From Nocardia carnea NBRC 14403 (lineage in GTDB: Bacteria; Actinomycetota; Actinomycetes; Mycobacteriales; Mycobacteriaceae): 64,000 nt of DNA. Shown in pieces: positions 1 to 9,023 of the stretch. Location: the NCBI RefSeq assembly GCF_000308515.1, contig NZ_BAFV01000053.1, positions 1-64,000 on the forward strand, written 5' to 3'. The notes under the pieces were generated by a model, which was not told the origin of the DNA, made no database searches, and saw nothing but the letters and a program-made list of their open reading frames with translations. Each line of letters begins with the position of its first letter. The first letter of the stretch is position 1. The position numbers were made by a program, and so were the translations under genes.

Positions 1-224
1 GCGGCGAGCCGGTAGCCGCGCGGAGTGGTGTCGAAACGCATATCCACCAGCAGGGCCGAAACCCGCCCGACCGTATCCGCGCCCACGCCCCGCGCGGGCA
101 ATTCCACCAGATGCGGCAGTGCGGGCAGCTCGCCGACGATCACCGCAGCGGCCTCGCGTGGGTCGGTCCCCGGCCAGGACCCGACCCCTGTCGCCACCCC
201 TGCCGGGAATCCGGCCTGGTTCAT
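1..224 (-). CDS. Methionine synthase-like protein, N-terminal part (cut by window edge)
   Basis: The first 74 codons are visible; the rest lies outside the window. The N-terminus carries GVGSWPGTDPREAA followed by ELPALPHLVELPARG, typical of the actinobacterial cobalamin-independent methionine synthase/UROD-like family (Rv3015c type). Members share the MetE C-terminal fold, but their substrate is not firmly established. The ATG at 224 overlaps the TGA of mnmA in an ATGA junction, so translation is probably coupled to mnmA. Family assignment rests on this short N-terminal stretch only. Confidence 0.65.
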   Translation of the reverse strand, partial: MNQAGFPAGVATGVGSWPGTDPREAAAVIVGELPALPHLVELPARGVGADTVGRVSALLVDMRFDTTPRGYRLA

Positions 225-1321
225 CGGGACGCGCCGGCAGGTGCCGTGCGCGCGGTGGCGGCGATGGTGCCACTACCCAGCACCACATCACCCGCGGTGT
301 CGGGCCGATACAGTACGGCGGCCTGGCCGCGCGCCACACCGCTGAGCGGTTCGTGCAACCGCACCCGCAGCCCGTCGCCCACCGCTTCCGCGGTCGCGGC
401 CGCGGTACCGCCGTGCGCCCGGACCTGCACCACGCAGTCGACGGGTCCGGCGGGCGCTGTGCCGTCGGTCCAGACGGCCCATTCGGCGTCGATGGACCAC
501 ACCTGCAGATCGTCGGCCGATCCCACGTGCACGGTGCCGGAGTCCGGGTCGATCTCGGTGACGTAGCGCGGTTTACCGTCGGGTCCGGGCCCGGGCAGGC
601 CGAGCCCCTTGCGCTGGCCGATGGTGAATCCGTGTACCCCGTCGTGGCGGCCGAGTTCGGCGCCACCGGAGTCCACTATCGCGCCCGGGCGGATCCCGAT
701 CTTCGCGCCGAGGAAGGCGCGGGTGTCGCCGGAGGGGATGAAGCAGATGTCGTGGCTGTCGGGTTTGTCCGCGACCGCGAGGCCGCGGTCGGCGGCTTCC
801 GTGCGGATCTGCGGTTTCGGGGTGTCCCCCACGGGGAACATGGCCCGTTTCAGCTGTTCGGCGGTCAGCACCGCCAGAACATAGGACTGGTCCTTGTCCG
901 CGTCCACGGCCCGGCGCAGCACACCGTCGGTCAGCCGCGCATAGTGCCCGGTGACCACCGCATCGAAGCCGAGGGCAATCGCCCGGTCGGCGAGTGCGGA
1001 GAACTTGATCTTCTCGTTGCAGCGCAGGCACGGGTTCGGCGTTTCGCCCGCGGCATAGGCGGCGACGAAATCGTCGATCACGTCTTCTTTGAAGCGGTCG
1101 GCGAAATCCCACACATAGAACGGGATACCGAGCACATCGGCGGCCCGGCGGGCATCACCGGCGTCTTCCTTGGAGCAGCAACCCCGGGAACCGGTTCGCA
1201 GGGTGCCCGGCGCGCTCGACAGCGCCAGATGGACCCCGACCACCTCGTGTCCGGCGTCGACAGCCCGTGCCGCCGCCACCGCCGAATCGACTCCACCACT
1301 CATCGCGGCGAGTACGCGCAT
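221..1321 (-). CDS. mnmA: tRNA-specific 2-thiouridylase MnmA
   Basis: 366 aa, the usual family length. It adenylates and then thiolates U34 of tRNA-Lys, -Glu and -Gln using sulfur relayed from a cysteine desulfurase. The PP-loop SGGVDS is at residues 8-13. The catalytic cysteine pair is visible as C101 in NPCLRCNEKIKF and C193 in HDICFIPSGD. The start is supported by an AGGAGG-type Shine-Dalgarno (SD) inside the 3' end of the upstream desulfurase gene, which ends only 3 bases away. That adjacency gives sulfur donor and acceptor enzyme as one operon, as in Rv3025c-Rv3024c. Confidence 0.95.
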   Translation of the reverse strand: MRVLAAMSGGVDSAVAAARAVDAGHEVVGVHLALSSAPGTLRTGSRGCCSKEDAGDARRAADVLGIPFYVWDFADRFKEDVIDDFVAAYAAGETPNPCLRCNEKIKFSALADRAIALGFDAVVTGHYARLTDGVLRRAVDADKDQSYVLAVLTAEQLKRAMFPVGDTPKPQIRTEAADRGLAVADKPDSHDICFIPSGDTRAFLGAKIGIRPGAIVDSGGAELGRHDGVHGFTIGQRKGLGLPGPGPDGKPRYVTEIDPDSGTVHVGSADDLQVWSIDAEWAVWTDGTAPAGPVDCVVQVRAHGGTAAATAEAVGDGLRVRLHEPLSGVARGQAAVLYRPDTAGDVVLGSGTIAATARTAPAGASR

Positions 1322-1324
1322 ACG

Positions 1325-2551
1325 CTACGCACCTCCTCTCGCACCGGCCAGGCCGGCGGCTCTGGCTCGTTCCACCACTTGCGGTAATACTTCCAGCAGG
1401 GCCTCGATATCGGCCCGCTGTGAGGTGTGCCCGAGCGAGAACCGCAGCGATCCGCGCGCTTCCCGGGGCTCGACCCCCATCGCGATCAGGACATGGCTCG
1501 GCGAGGCGACCCCCGCCGTACACGCCGAACCGGTGGAGCATTCCACTCCCGCGGCATCCAGCAGCATCAGCAGCGAATCACCTTCACACCCCGGGAAGGT
1601 GAAATGGGCGTTACCCGGCAGCCTGCGGTCGTCGTGCGGACCGTTGAGTACAGCGTCCGGAGCGATCCGGCGCACCCCGGCGATGAGTTCGTCGCGCAGT
1701 GCAATCAGTTCCGCGGTCCGGGCGGGCATTTCCGCCACGGTCTGCCGCACTGCGGCGGCCAGTCCGGCCACGGCGGCCACATCGGAGGTACCCGAACGCA
1801 GATCGCGTTCGTGCCCGCCACCGTGCAGCAGTGGAACACAGCCCACCTGCCGCCCGAGCAGCAGTACGCCCACTCCGTGCGGTCCGCCGAGCTTATGGCC
1901 GGCGAAACTTGCCGCCGCCAGCCCGCTCGCCCCGAAATCGATGGGTAGTTGCGCGGCGGCCTGTACCGCGTCGCTGTGCATCGGGACACCTGCCGCGCGC
2001 GCGATGGCCGCCAGTTCCTCGATCGGCTGGACGGACCCGACCTCGTTGTTCGCCCACATCACGGTGACCAGTGCCACTTCGCCGGGGTTATCGGCGAGTT
2101 CGGCGCGCAGGGTTTCGGGCGCGACGATTCCGTCGGAATCCACCGGCAGCCAGGTGACCCGCGCCCCCTCGTGCCGTTCCAGCCATTCCACCGTATCGAG
2201 CACCGCATGATGTTCGGTGGCACCGGCCAGGATCCGGGTACATCGCGGATCGGCATCGCGGCGGGCCCAGAAAATCCCCTTGACCGCGAGATTATCGCTT
2301 TCGGTACCGCCGGAGGTGAGGATCACCTCGGACGGCCGAGCCCCCAGATCGGCGGCGATGGATTCGCGGGCCTCCTCCAGCCGCCGGCGGGCCGCCCGCC
2401 CCGATCCGTGCAGCGAAGACGCGTTCCCGGCCCTGCCGAAGACAGCGGTCATCGCCTCGATGGCGGCGGGCAGCATCGGTGTGGTCGCCGCATGATCGAG
2501 GTAAACCGTCGTGGGCACACCGTTGACCGCACCCGGAAAAGCCGATTTCAT
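1325..2551 (-). CDS. iscS: Cysteine desulfurase (IscS/NifS class)
   Basis: 408 aa, PLP-dependent, takes sulfur from cysteine and passes persulfide to MnmA and Fe-S assembly. The N-terminal YLDHAATTPM motif, the PLP lysine K220 in AGHKLGG, and the catalytic loop cysteine C344 in STGSACTAG are all present. The family normally begins right at the YLDHAATT motif, so the true start may be the in-frame GTG at 2518 (VPTTVYLDH) rather than the ATG at 2551. Neither candidate has a strong ribosome-binding site. It is cotranscribed with mnmA and a methionine synthase-like gene downstream. Confidence 0.92.
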   Translation of the reverse strand: MKSAFPGAVNGVPTTVYLDHAATTPMLPAAIEAMTAVFGRAGNASSLHGSGRAARRRLEEARESIAADLGARPSEVILTSGGTESDNLAVKGIFWARRDADPRCTRILAGATEHHAVLDTVEWLERHEGARVTWLPVDSDGIVAPETLRAELADNPGEVALVTVMWANNEVGSVQPIEELAAIARAAGVPMHSDAVQAAAQLPIDFGASGLAAASFAGHKLGGPHGVGVLLLGRQVGCVPLLHGGGHERDLRSGTSDVAAVAGLAAAVRQTVAEMPARTAELIALRDELIAGVRRIAPDAVLNGPHDDRRLPGNAHFTFPGCEGDSLLMLLDAAGVECSTGSACTAGVASPSHVLIAMGVEPREARGSLRFSLGHTSQRADIEALLEVLPQVVERARAAGLAGARGGA

Positions 2552-2741
2552 GACCGGTAAAGCCTATCCCACCGTTGACCTGCATATCTTCCGGGCATCC
2601 TCGGCGTACTGCGGGATCCCCTCACACGGCGAACATCCGTCCGGCCGCCGATATTCCCCGTGCCGGTCCGGGAAATCGACCGGCCGCCGGGGTAGCAGCC
2701 GATCGCCGATCCGTGGCCGGGACGTCGCCCGGCCCGCGCTG

Positions 2742-2894
2742 TCAGGACCGCTCGGCGCCGTCTTCGGGGGTGGTGTCGCCCGCGGCCCGGCTCTCGGTCG
2801 TGGCGTTGGAGAACACCGGCTGATTCGCGACAGCCGAGGACGTATAGGCCTCGGGTTCCGCGGGGACGTGACTGAACAAATTGTTCTCGTGCAT
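2742..2894 (-). CDS. Small acidic protein, 50 aa, unknown
   Basis: A 50-codon frame begins with ATG at 2894, preceded by GGAG seven bases upstream. Codon third positions are mostly G or C, as in real genes of this genome. The product starts MHENNLFSHV, ends EDGAERS, and is rich in Ser/Thr/Glu, with no cysteine, signal peptide or membrane segment. It lies alone in the 638-bp gap between the desaturase and the desulfurase, on the same strand as both. No family is recognised. The frame remains open upstream of the ATG, so chance cannot be excluded. Confidence 0.45.
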   Translation of the reverse strand: MHENNLFSHVPAEPEAYTSSAVANQPVFSNATTESRAAGDTTPEDGAERS

Positions 2895-3189
2895 ATCGAT
2901 ACTCCGGTCGTAGAAGGTTTCGCAGTCGATGCGCGGTGTGCGGTGGTCGCCGGTGGCGACTCTTCCCGCCTCACCAGCGGGCCGCCCGGCCCCGGCGCCT
3001 GCCCGCGGGACGGCGATCGTCCGCCGTGCACCGGGGCGCCCGATCGGGCGTAGTGGGCAGCGCCCGGGTCCCGAACGGATCCGGTGCTGTGATGGATACT
3101 CCTGACTCGGCCCGAGCGGACCGGATTGCGCGTCATCCGACGGTCCGGACCCGCGCTGGATGGGTCGCGGGGCCAGGGCCCTCTCCACC

Positions 3190-4404
3190 TTACTCTCCGT
3201 GGCCCCGGGAAGTCGTCTTTCGCCGCCGCAGCGCGGTGCGCAGGCCACGCGCCGGGGTGTGTTCTCCCGCACCCCCCGTGGCGTCGAATCGGCGTTCGGA
3301 GGCGGTTTCCGGCGCATCGTCGGAGGTCGCGGTGAGCAGACTGTCCGGTAGCGCGAGCTTGTGGATGGTCCGCAGGCTGAGCACCGTCTGGCGGGGCAGC
3401 GACCCGGTCGTATACGGGAGATCGTATTTCTCGCACAGCGCCCGGACCCGCACCGCGAGCTGCGGATACCGGTTACTCGGCAGGTCGGGGAACAGGTGGT
3501 GTTCGATCTGATGGGACAGATGCCCGCTGAGGAAGGCCAGTACCGGGCCGGCGTCGAAATTCGCGGTGCCGAGCATCTGCCGGAGGTACCAGTGCGCCCG
3601 GGTCTCCTCGGCCATCACCTCGGGCTCGAATTTCTCCGCGCCGTCGGGGAAATGACCGCAGGCGATCACCGTGTAGGCCCACAGATTGCGGAGCAGGTTC
3701 GCCGTCGCGTTCGCGGCGAGCGTCCGACGCCACCGGCGGCCGCTCAACGCCGGGAAGACCACATAGTCCTTGCCCACTTGCCGGGCGATCTTCGCCGCCA
3801 GCGCCCGCGCCGAACCCGCCCCACCGTCTCGGCCACGACCGAACTTGCGTTCGAGATACCAGCCCTGCGAGGCGATCCCCCATTCGAAGGTGACCGCCAG
3901 CAGCAGATTGCGCAGTGGTTGCAGCAGATGTCCGGGCTGCCAGCGTTCGTCGCGGGTCACCCGCATGACGCCGAAGCCGATATCGTCGTCCAGCCCCAGC
4001 ACATTGGTGTAGACGTGATGCCGGTAGTTGTGGGAATGCCGCCACTGCGCGGACAGCCCGGCCATATCCCACTCCCAGGAGGTGGAATGGATTTCCGGGT
4101 CGTTCATCCAATCCCACTGGCCGTGGCTCACATTGTGGCCGATCTCCATGTTCTCGATGATCTTGGCCAGCGCCAGCCCACCGGTTCCGGCGAGCCAGCC
4201 GCCGCGACGCCGGCTGAATCCGATCGTCGCCCGCGCGGCCGCGTCCAGGGTCCGCTGGAAGGCGATGGTGCGCCGGATATAGCCGGCATCACGGGTACCG
4301 AGGCCGTCCTCGACATCACGCCTGATCTCGTCGAGTTCGCGCCCGAGGGACTCGATTTCGGTGACGCTCAGGTGCGCATACACCGCCACCTGGCTGATCG
4401 CCAT
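3190..4404 (-). CDS. Membrane fatty-acid desaturase, DesA3-like
   Basis: 404 aa from ATG 4404. The start MAISQVAVYAHL aligns with the start of mycobacterial DesA3, so the GTG at 4419 was not used. DesA3 is a stearoyl-CoA delta-9 desaturase of the plasma membrane that takes electrons from an oxidoreductase partner; the same role is inferred here. All three histidine boxes are intact: H90-H94 (GHNVSHGQW), H125-H130 (HNYRHH) and H298-H303 (HQIEHHLFPDLPS). The PDGAEKF and WYLRQMLG segments are also family hallmarks. The partner reductase is not in the window. A palindrome-rich 470-bp region lies upstream. Confidence 0.92.
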   Translation of the reverse strand: MAISQVAVYAHLSVTEIESLGRELDEIRRDVEDGLGTRDAGYIRRTIAFQRTLDAAARATIGFSRRRGGWLAGTGGLALAKIIENMEIGHNVSHGQWDWMNDPEIHSTSWEWDMAGLSAQWRHSHNYRHHVYTNVLGLDDDIGFGVMRVTRDERWQPGHLLQPLRNLLLAVTFEWGIASQGWYLERKFGRGRDGGAGSARALAAKIARQVGKDYVVFPALSGRRWRRTLAANATANLLRNLWAYTVIACGHFPDGAEKFEPEVMAEETRAHWYLRQMLGTANFDAGPVLAFLSGHLSHQIEHHLFPDLPSNRYPQLAVRVRALCEKYDLPYTTGSLPRQTVLSLRTIHKLALPDSLLTATSDDAPETASERRFDATGGAGEHTPARGLRTALRRRKTTSRGHGE

Positions 4405-4873
4405 AGTTCTCTGCCCCACATTCCTGGGTAGTTGCCCGGATCCGGAGCCGGAACCGTCCGGTAGTACCGATAACAGTGGTCACCGGTGCCGCCTGCTGAA
4501 GCCGCCGCGCCCGGGTTACCCCGGGGGTACCCGGGAACGTTCCGGACACACTCGATTGCGGCACCACCGATATCGAGAGCAGCAGGTTCGGCCTGTTCAT
4601 GTCCACCGTAGCCGCATCCGTTCGCGTCGGTCCACAACACCGGTGACGGGGCGTCGCGCCGGCTCCAGGTCCCCGCGTACCTCGCTACTCGCCCGCGAAA
4701 CGGCTGGTAAGCAGCTCGACGCGGGGGACGCAGCCGAGCAGAAGCCACCCAATCTTCAGAACCTATTGAATGTGCCGTTGTTTAGCGGTACGGTAATGAA
4801 TGTATCGATGAGGCGCTCCAGAAGCGCTACCGCCCCGCAGGTCCACCGGGGCGCGACGAGTGAGGACTCTCCG
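4405..4873. promoter_or_regulatory. Divergent intergenic region with dyad sequences
   Basis: This 469-bp stretch separates the desaturase (minus) from the secreted Asp/Gly-rich protein (plus). It contains an imperfect dyad TTACCCCGGGGGTA (4516-4529) and a perfect 10-bp palindrome GGAACGTTCC (4534-4543), both about 110-140 bases upstream of the desaturase start and plausible repressor sites. A locally AT-richer patch at 4760-4810 (TTGTTTAGCGG, GGTAATGAATG) could be the promoter of the plus-strand gene. No convincing coding frame was seen. Confidence 0.35.
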
Positions 4874-5455
4874 ATGAACCGAACCCCCGAACAGCGCAGC
4901 CGTCGCATTGCCGCCCGGATCGCCGCGATCGCGGTCCTCGCCCTCGCACCACTGGCCATCACCACCGGAAACGCCTTCGCCGACCCCGTCGCGGCGACGG
5001 CGATCAGCGATTCCGACGACTCCGGCGGTTTCGGCAACGACGAAAGCCACGGCTTCGGCAACGACAGCGATTACGGCAACAACAGCGCCGGCTGGGACGA
5101 TGACGGCTTCGGCTGGGACGACAACGGCCAGTACGGCTATCGCGATCACAACCAGCACAACTACGACGGCTGGAACGACCAGTTCAACAGCGGTCACACC
5201 GATCGTGAAGACCGGGATTCGCATGCGGGTTACAACGGGAACCGCGGTAGCGACTACGACGCTCCCGCCGATTGGGACGACGACAACCACAGCGGCGGCA
5301 CCCAGAACCAGACCTGGAATGTGCCCAACCCCTACATTCCGCCGGCCCCTCCGGCCCTCCTGCCGACCCCGCCGGTACATCTCCCGTCGCTCCCCCATCT
5401 CCCGTTGCCTTTGGTGGGGCTCCCGGGTCTGCCCGGCACCGGCAGCGCGTTCTGA
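4874..5455 (+). CDS. Secreted Asp/Gly/Asn-rich protein with proline-rich C-terminus
   Basis: 193 aa from ATG 4874, with GAGGA seven bases upstream. A Sec signal peptide (residues 1 to about 36, cleavage after NAFA) is followed by a low-complexity mid-region full of D, G, N, S and aromatic W/Y (for example FGWDDNGQYGYRD). The last ~45 residues are rich in P and L (PYIPPAPPALLPTPP, LPLPLVGLPGLPG). No enzyme domain is recognisable. The acidic repeats could bind cations or form a disordered surface layer, but that is conjecture. It is monocistronic and ends at a strong hairpin terminator. Confidence 0.75.
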   Translation: MNRTPEQRSRRIAARIAAIAVLALAPLAITTGNAFADPVAATAISDSDDSGGFGNDESHGFGNDSDYGNNSAGWDDDGFGWDDNGQYGYRDHNQHNYDGWNDQFNSGHTDREDRDSHAGYNGNRGSDYDAPADWDDDNHSGGTQNQTWNVPNPYIPPAPPALLPTPPVHLPSLPHLPLPLVGLPGLPGTGSAF

Positions 5456-5517
5456 TACCCGGACTATGTTGCCGTTATATGGCGGTTCATCTTCCAGCGA
5501 CACATCAGTTGCAGCCG

Positions 5518-5550
5518 TACGGCCGGGCCCGTAACCCGGACCCGGCCGTA
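5518..5550. terminator. Bidirectional hairpin terminator
   Basis: A perfect 10-bp inverted repeat, TACGGCCGGG / CCCGGCCGTA, with a 13-base loop sits between the convergent secreted-protein and acyltransferase genes. No U-tract is evident, as is common in this group. Confidence 0.65.
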
Positions 5551-5565
5551 GAACCCATACTTCGA

Positions 5566-6486
5566 TCAGACGGGCGCCGCCACCGCCGCCCTCGTCAACT
5601 GCCGGCCGGCCGCGGCGAGTACCGCATGCGCCGCATCCGAGAGCTCCTCCGCCCGGACAGCCTGTTCACACCGCCGCGCAAGATCGATCCGGTCGTCCCC
5701 CGCCTGCTCGACCGGGGCGAGCACGACTTCGGCCGTCAGCCCCCGCGCCCGCAGGACCCGGACCACCGAGCCGATCAAGGTATCGTCGCCGACGAAACCC
5801 GGCACGGTCGACCTGTTGCCGTGCGGATCCAGATACCGCAACCGCACCGGCTGCACCGGGGTCCCGGTATCCACCGCAGCCTGGAAGATCGCGGGACGCA
5901 GTTTCCCATAAGCCCGGCCGCACCAAGTGGTGCCCTCGGGGAAGAAGCCGATCCGCTCACCGGCGGCCAATCGCTGCCCGACCTGCTGCACCACCTCCGG
6001 TAACCGGCGTAGCCGCTCCCGCTCGATCGGCACGACCCGCATGATCCGGGCCAGCCGCCCGAGCAGTGGCCAATCGATCAGATCCGCGCGTGCCACGAAT
6101 GCCAGTGGCTGCACCGAGGCGAGGACGATGATATCCGCCCAGCCGATATGCCCGCAGGCCACCAATACGCCGGTACCCGGCGGCGCGAACTGCGATCTGC
6201 CCTGCACGGGCCGTCGATCCACCACCCGAAGCCGGATCCCGCAGCTGCGTAACAGCATTCCCGCAAAGCGCCGCTGCACGCCGGAACGACGCGACGGCGG
6301 CGTGACCATATGCGCGAACGGGTAGGCGGCCAGAACCGACAGCGCACCAGCGGCCCGGATCCCGGCGCGTAGCACCCCGACCTGGGCGCTGTGCTGTACG
6401 CATCCCGCCACGCACGGGCTGGTGGGCATCCACGAATGCTGCGGCGCAGCTACTCCCGCTTGTTCTTCCGGCGTCCGATGCGGCAT
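5566..6486 (-). CDS. PlsC-type 1-acyl-glycerol-phosphate / lyso-lipid acyltransferase (OlsA-like)
   Basis: 306 aa from ATG 6486, which lies 4 bases after the stop of the upstream GNAT gene. The acyltransferase HX4D motif is H113-D118 (GHIGWADII) and the glycerophosphate-binding motif FPEGT is at 182-186. A hydrophobic N-terminal stretch near residues 40-60 suggests membrane association. Paired with an OlsB-like N-acyltransferase, the parsimonious role is the second acylation of an ornithine-type aminolipid. The orthologous mycobacterial pair is Rv3026c/Rv3027c, whose product is not settled, so a phospholipid role is equally possible. Confidence 0.85.
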   Translation of the reverse strand: MPHRTPEEQAGVAAPQHSWMPTSPCVAGCVQHSAQVGVLRAGIRAAGALSVLAAYPFAHMVTPPSRRSGVQRRFAGMLLRSCGIRLRVVDRRPVQGRSQFAPPGTGVLVACGHIGWADIIVLASVQPLAFVARADLIDWPLLGRLARIMRVVPIERERLRRLPEVVQQVGQRLAAGERIGFFPEGTTWCGRAYGKLRPAIFQAAVDTGTPVQPVRLRYLDPHGNRSTVPGFVGDDTLIGSVVRVLRARGLTAEVVLAPVEQAGDDRIDLARRCEQAVRAEELSDAAHAVLAAAGRQLTRAAVAAPV

Positions 6487-6490
6487 CGGG

Positions 6491-7318
6491 TCACCGCCCG
6501 CTGTCGAAATTCGCCGCCGCGCCACGTAAACGATCCAGGTAGCGGGTGTTGATGGTATCCAGCCCGAGCAGCACCACGAAATCGGCGACCGCGAAATCCG
6601 GATCGTGCGCCGGTTCCCCGCAGATCTCCGCGCCGAGTCGCAGATACCCGTTGAGCAGCGGCGGCAGTTTCGGACGCGCGGGCGCGGGCAGATCGTCGAG
6701 CGCTGTCCCGTCCACGACGACCGGGCGGTACGGCCGCACGCGTTTCTCCGGAGCGCATGCATGTTTGGTGAGCAGCAGATCGCGCACCCCGCGCACATTC
6801 ACCCCGGCCGGTTCGTCCGGGCGGTTACGCATGGGCACCGAGGCACATCCCATCACCCAGTCGTAACCGGTGAGCTGGATGTAGTGCAGGATCCCCGCCC
6901 ACATGAGAGTGAGCACCGACCCGTTGCGATGGTCGGGCACCACGCAGGCCCGCCCCATCTCCACGATCCGCTTCCCGGCCGGGTCCAACCGGGTCAGCTC
7001 GAATTCGGTGGCGGTGTAGTAGCCGCCGGCCGCCGCGACCCTGTCCGGTGGCAGCATCCGGTAGCAGCCGACGAATTCGCCGGTGAGCTCGTCGCGGACC
7101 AGCATATGGTCGCAATGGTCGTCGAAGCGGTCGGCATCCAGACCCGTGCCGTTGTCGGGGATCCGGAAACCGGGTTCATCGGCGAAAACGTTGTACCGCA
7201 GTCGCTGCGCCGCGATGCGATGGTCAGTATCGGAGGAGACGATCAGTGCGTATCGGGACCGGTGATCCTCGCTGCCGGCCGGTCGAGCCGGCGCTGTCAG
7301 CACGGACGTAATAGCCAT
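6491..7318 (-). CDS. GNAT-fold N-acyltransferase, OlsB-like
   Basis: 275 aa from ATG 7318. The region RLRYNVFADEPGF and the later IVEMGRACVVPDHRNG and LTLMWAGILHY segments match the ornithine-acyl-ACP N-acyltransferase / hemolysin-like family, which transfers a 3-hydroxyacyl chain to an amino acid. It is followed after 4 bases by the PlsC-like gene, the olsB-olsA arrangement. An upstream in-frame start at 7405 would add 29 residues of non-family sequence and was rejected. The 290 bp between this gene and ndh contain nothing I can assign. Confidence 0.8.
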   Translation of the reverse strand: MAITSVLTAPARPAGSEDHRSRYALIVSSDTDHRIAAQRLRYNVFADEPGFRIPDNGTGLDADRFDDHCDHMLVRDELTGEFVGCYRMLPPDRVAAAGGYYTATEFELTRLDPAGKRIVEMGRACVVPDHRNGSVLTLMWAGILHYIQLTGYDWVMGCASVPMRNRPDEPAGVNVRGVRDLLLTKHACAPEKRVRPYRPVVVDGTALDDLPAPARPKLPPLLNGYLRLGAEICGEPAHDPDFAVADFVVLLGLDTINTRYLDRLRGAAANFDSGR

Positions 7319-7608
7319 AAGGCCTAGGAGGCCAGTTCGACACTGCGACCGGGCATCCGTGAAGTGTCGCCGGTATGCCGTTTCGGTTAACGAGATGCAG
7401 CTCACACCGGCCGTTTACCAGCAGCTTCCCGTGAGTTCGCCCCTTGGGGGGCCAGGGGCCGCATCGCGCCGGGAACCGAATGGCCACCTACCCCGTTGAA
7501 GATGGCGCCGATTCGGACGAACCACCCAGCCCGTGGTCGCTCGGCGCGGACCGCTCCTGCCACAGCCCAACGTGGCGGGAGTTGACGATCCGAGCCGACT
7601 CCCCGCTG

Positions 7609-8913
7609 CTAGGCGACAGAACGTTCCGGTTCCCGGACCTCGTCCCGCCACTGCTCGTCGACCTCGTCGAACCCGGGCCGCCCGGTTCCGATGAAGGCCA
7701 CCAGCCACGAGAGCACCGCGGCGAAGCGGTTACGGAAGCCGACCAGATAGAACAGGTGTACCGCCAGCCAGATGAACCAGGCGATCGTGCCGCGGAAGCT
7801 GATCCGCTCGTTGAGTTTGGTGACCGCACTGAACCGGCTGATCACCGCCATACTGCCCTTGTCCCAGTACACGAACGGCGTACCGGGGTGCTTATCGCGG
7901 CTGACGATATCGGCGGCGTGGCGGCCTTCCTGCATCGCGACCGGTGATTGTCCCGGGTAGCCGTTGAGCGAGGTCATATCGCCGATGGCATAGATATCGG
8001 CGTAACCGCCGACGGTGAGGTCGGGGTTGATGAGCAGCCGCCCGGCCCGGTCGGTTTCGCATCCGGTGGCTTCGGCCAGCATTTTCGCGAATCCGCCCGC
8101 CTGCACACCGGCCGACCAGACGATGGTTTCGGCGTCGATCTGCCGAAGCTGCCCGTCTTTGTCCTTGACGGTGACCTGCCCGGCCTCGATATCGGTGACG
8201 AAGGTGCCCAGCAGCACCTCCACACCGCTGCGGGTCAGCGATTTCTTCGCATACTCCGAGAGCCCGCCACCGAACGGCGGCAGCACTGCGCCAGCTCCTT
8301 CGACGAGGGTTACCGAAACCTCCTGGTGGAAGTGCCGCTTCGCCAGCTCCTTCAGCTGCCCCGCGACCTCGACACCGGTGGCACCGGCCCCGACCACCAC
8401 GAACGACAGCAGCCGGCGGCGGGTCTCCTCGTCGGCGTCGGCGGCCTCCCGGAAAACGCGTTCGATCTGCGCGCGCAGCAGCTTGGCGTCGTCGATGGTT
8501 TTCAGCGAGTAGGTCTTGTCGGCGAAATCGTCACGTCCGAAATACGACTGGCTGGCGCCCGTGGCGGCGATCATCGACCCGTAGCGGATACGCCGGGTTC
8601 CCTCGGGGGTCTCGTAGGTGAGGATCGCGGCATCGGGCTCGATATCGGTGACATGGCCCTGCCGGACATCCGCCTCCTTGTGCCGGCGCAGGATGTTCGC
8701 GATGGGGGGCGCGATCTCCTCGGACGCCAACACCCCGGTGGCGACCTGGTACAGCAGCGGCTGGAACAGGTGTTCCGGCGTGCTCGAGATAAGGACATAA
8801 TCGACGCCCGCCTTCGCCAACTGCTTGGCGGCGGCGAGCCCACCGAACCCCGATCCGATGATCACGACATCCGCGTACTCGACGCCGGCGCCGATTTCCG
8901 TGACGTTCTGCAT
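7609..8913 (-). CDS. ndh: Type II NADH:quinone oxidoreductase (NDH-2)
   Basis: 434 aa. Transfers electrons from NADH to menaquinone without proton pumping. The FAD-binding GSGFGG is at residues 20-25, and the second (NADH) Rossmann motif VVVGAGATGVEVAG lies near residue 170. The C-terminal hydrophobic stretch around WFIWLAVHLFYLVG is the membrane-anchoring segment. Start choice: AGGAGG (8919-8924) is five bases from ATG 8913; the upstream GTG at 8928 would leave no ribosome-binding site. It is divergent from a LysR gene across 110 bp, so it may be that regulator's target. Confidence 0.92.
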   Translation of the reverse strand: MQNVTEIGAGVEYADVVIIGSGFGGLAAAKQLAKAGVDYVLISSTPEHLFQPLLYQVATGVLASEEIAPPIANILRRHKEADVRQGHVTDIEPDAAILTYETPEGTRRIRYGSMIAATGASQSYFGRDDFADKTYSLKTIDDAKLLRAQIERVFREAADADEETRRRLLSFVVVGAGATGVEVAGQLKELAKRHFHQEVSVTLVEGAGAVLPPFGGGLSEYAKKSLTRSGVEVLLGTFVTDIEAGQVTVKDKDGQLRQIDAETIVWSAGVQAGGFAKMLAEATGCETDRAGRLLINPDLTVGGYADIYAIGDMTSLNGYPGQSPVAMQEGRHAADIVSRDKHPGTPFVYWDKGSMAVISRFSAVTKLNERISFRGTIAWFIWLAVHLFYLVGFRNRFAAVLSWLVAFIGTGRPGFDEVDEQWRDEVREPERSVA

Positions 8914-8983
8914 GACAGCCTCCTTCACTCATTACTAACCGTCATCCAGAACGCAGATATTTCAGGGTTCAGGGCGCATAATT

Positions 8984-9005
8984 GAGATGACTCTTATCTG
9001 ATCTC
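8984..9005. promoter_or_regulatory. Candidate LysR operator between ndh and LysR gene
   Basis: The stretch contains AGAT-N7-ATCT (8985-8999) and an overlapping GAGAT-N12-ATCTC dyad (8984-9005), 19 bases upstream of the LysR start. Divergent LysR genes usually bind such dyads to control themselves and the neighbour. Confidence 0.4.
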
Positions 9006-9023
9006 GTCATGAATGGGGTAGAG

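Noticed and set aside
4763..5503. 246-codon minus-strand frame over the secreted Asp/Gly-rich gene
   Set aside because: Val/Ala repeats come from reading the acidic repeats backwards; the plus-strand gene has a signal peptide, SD and terminator.
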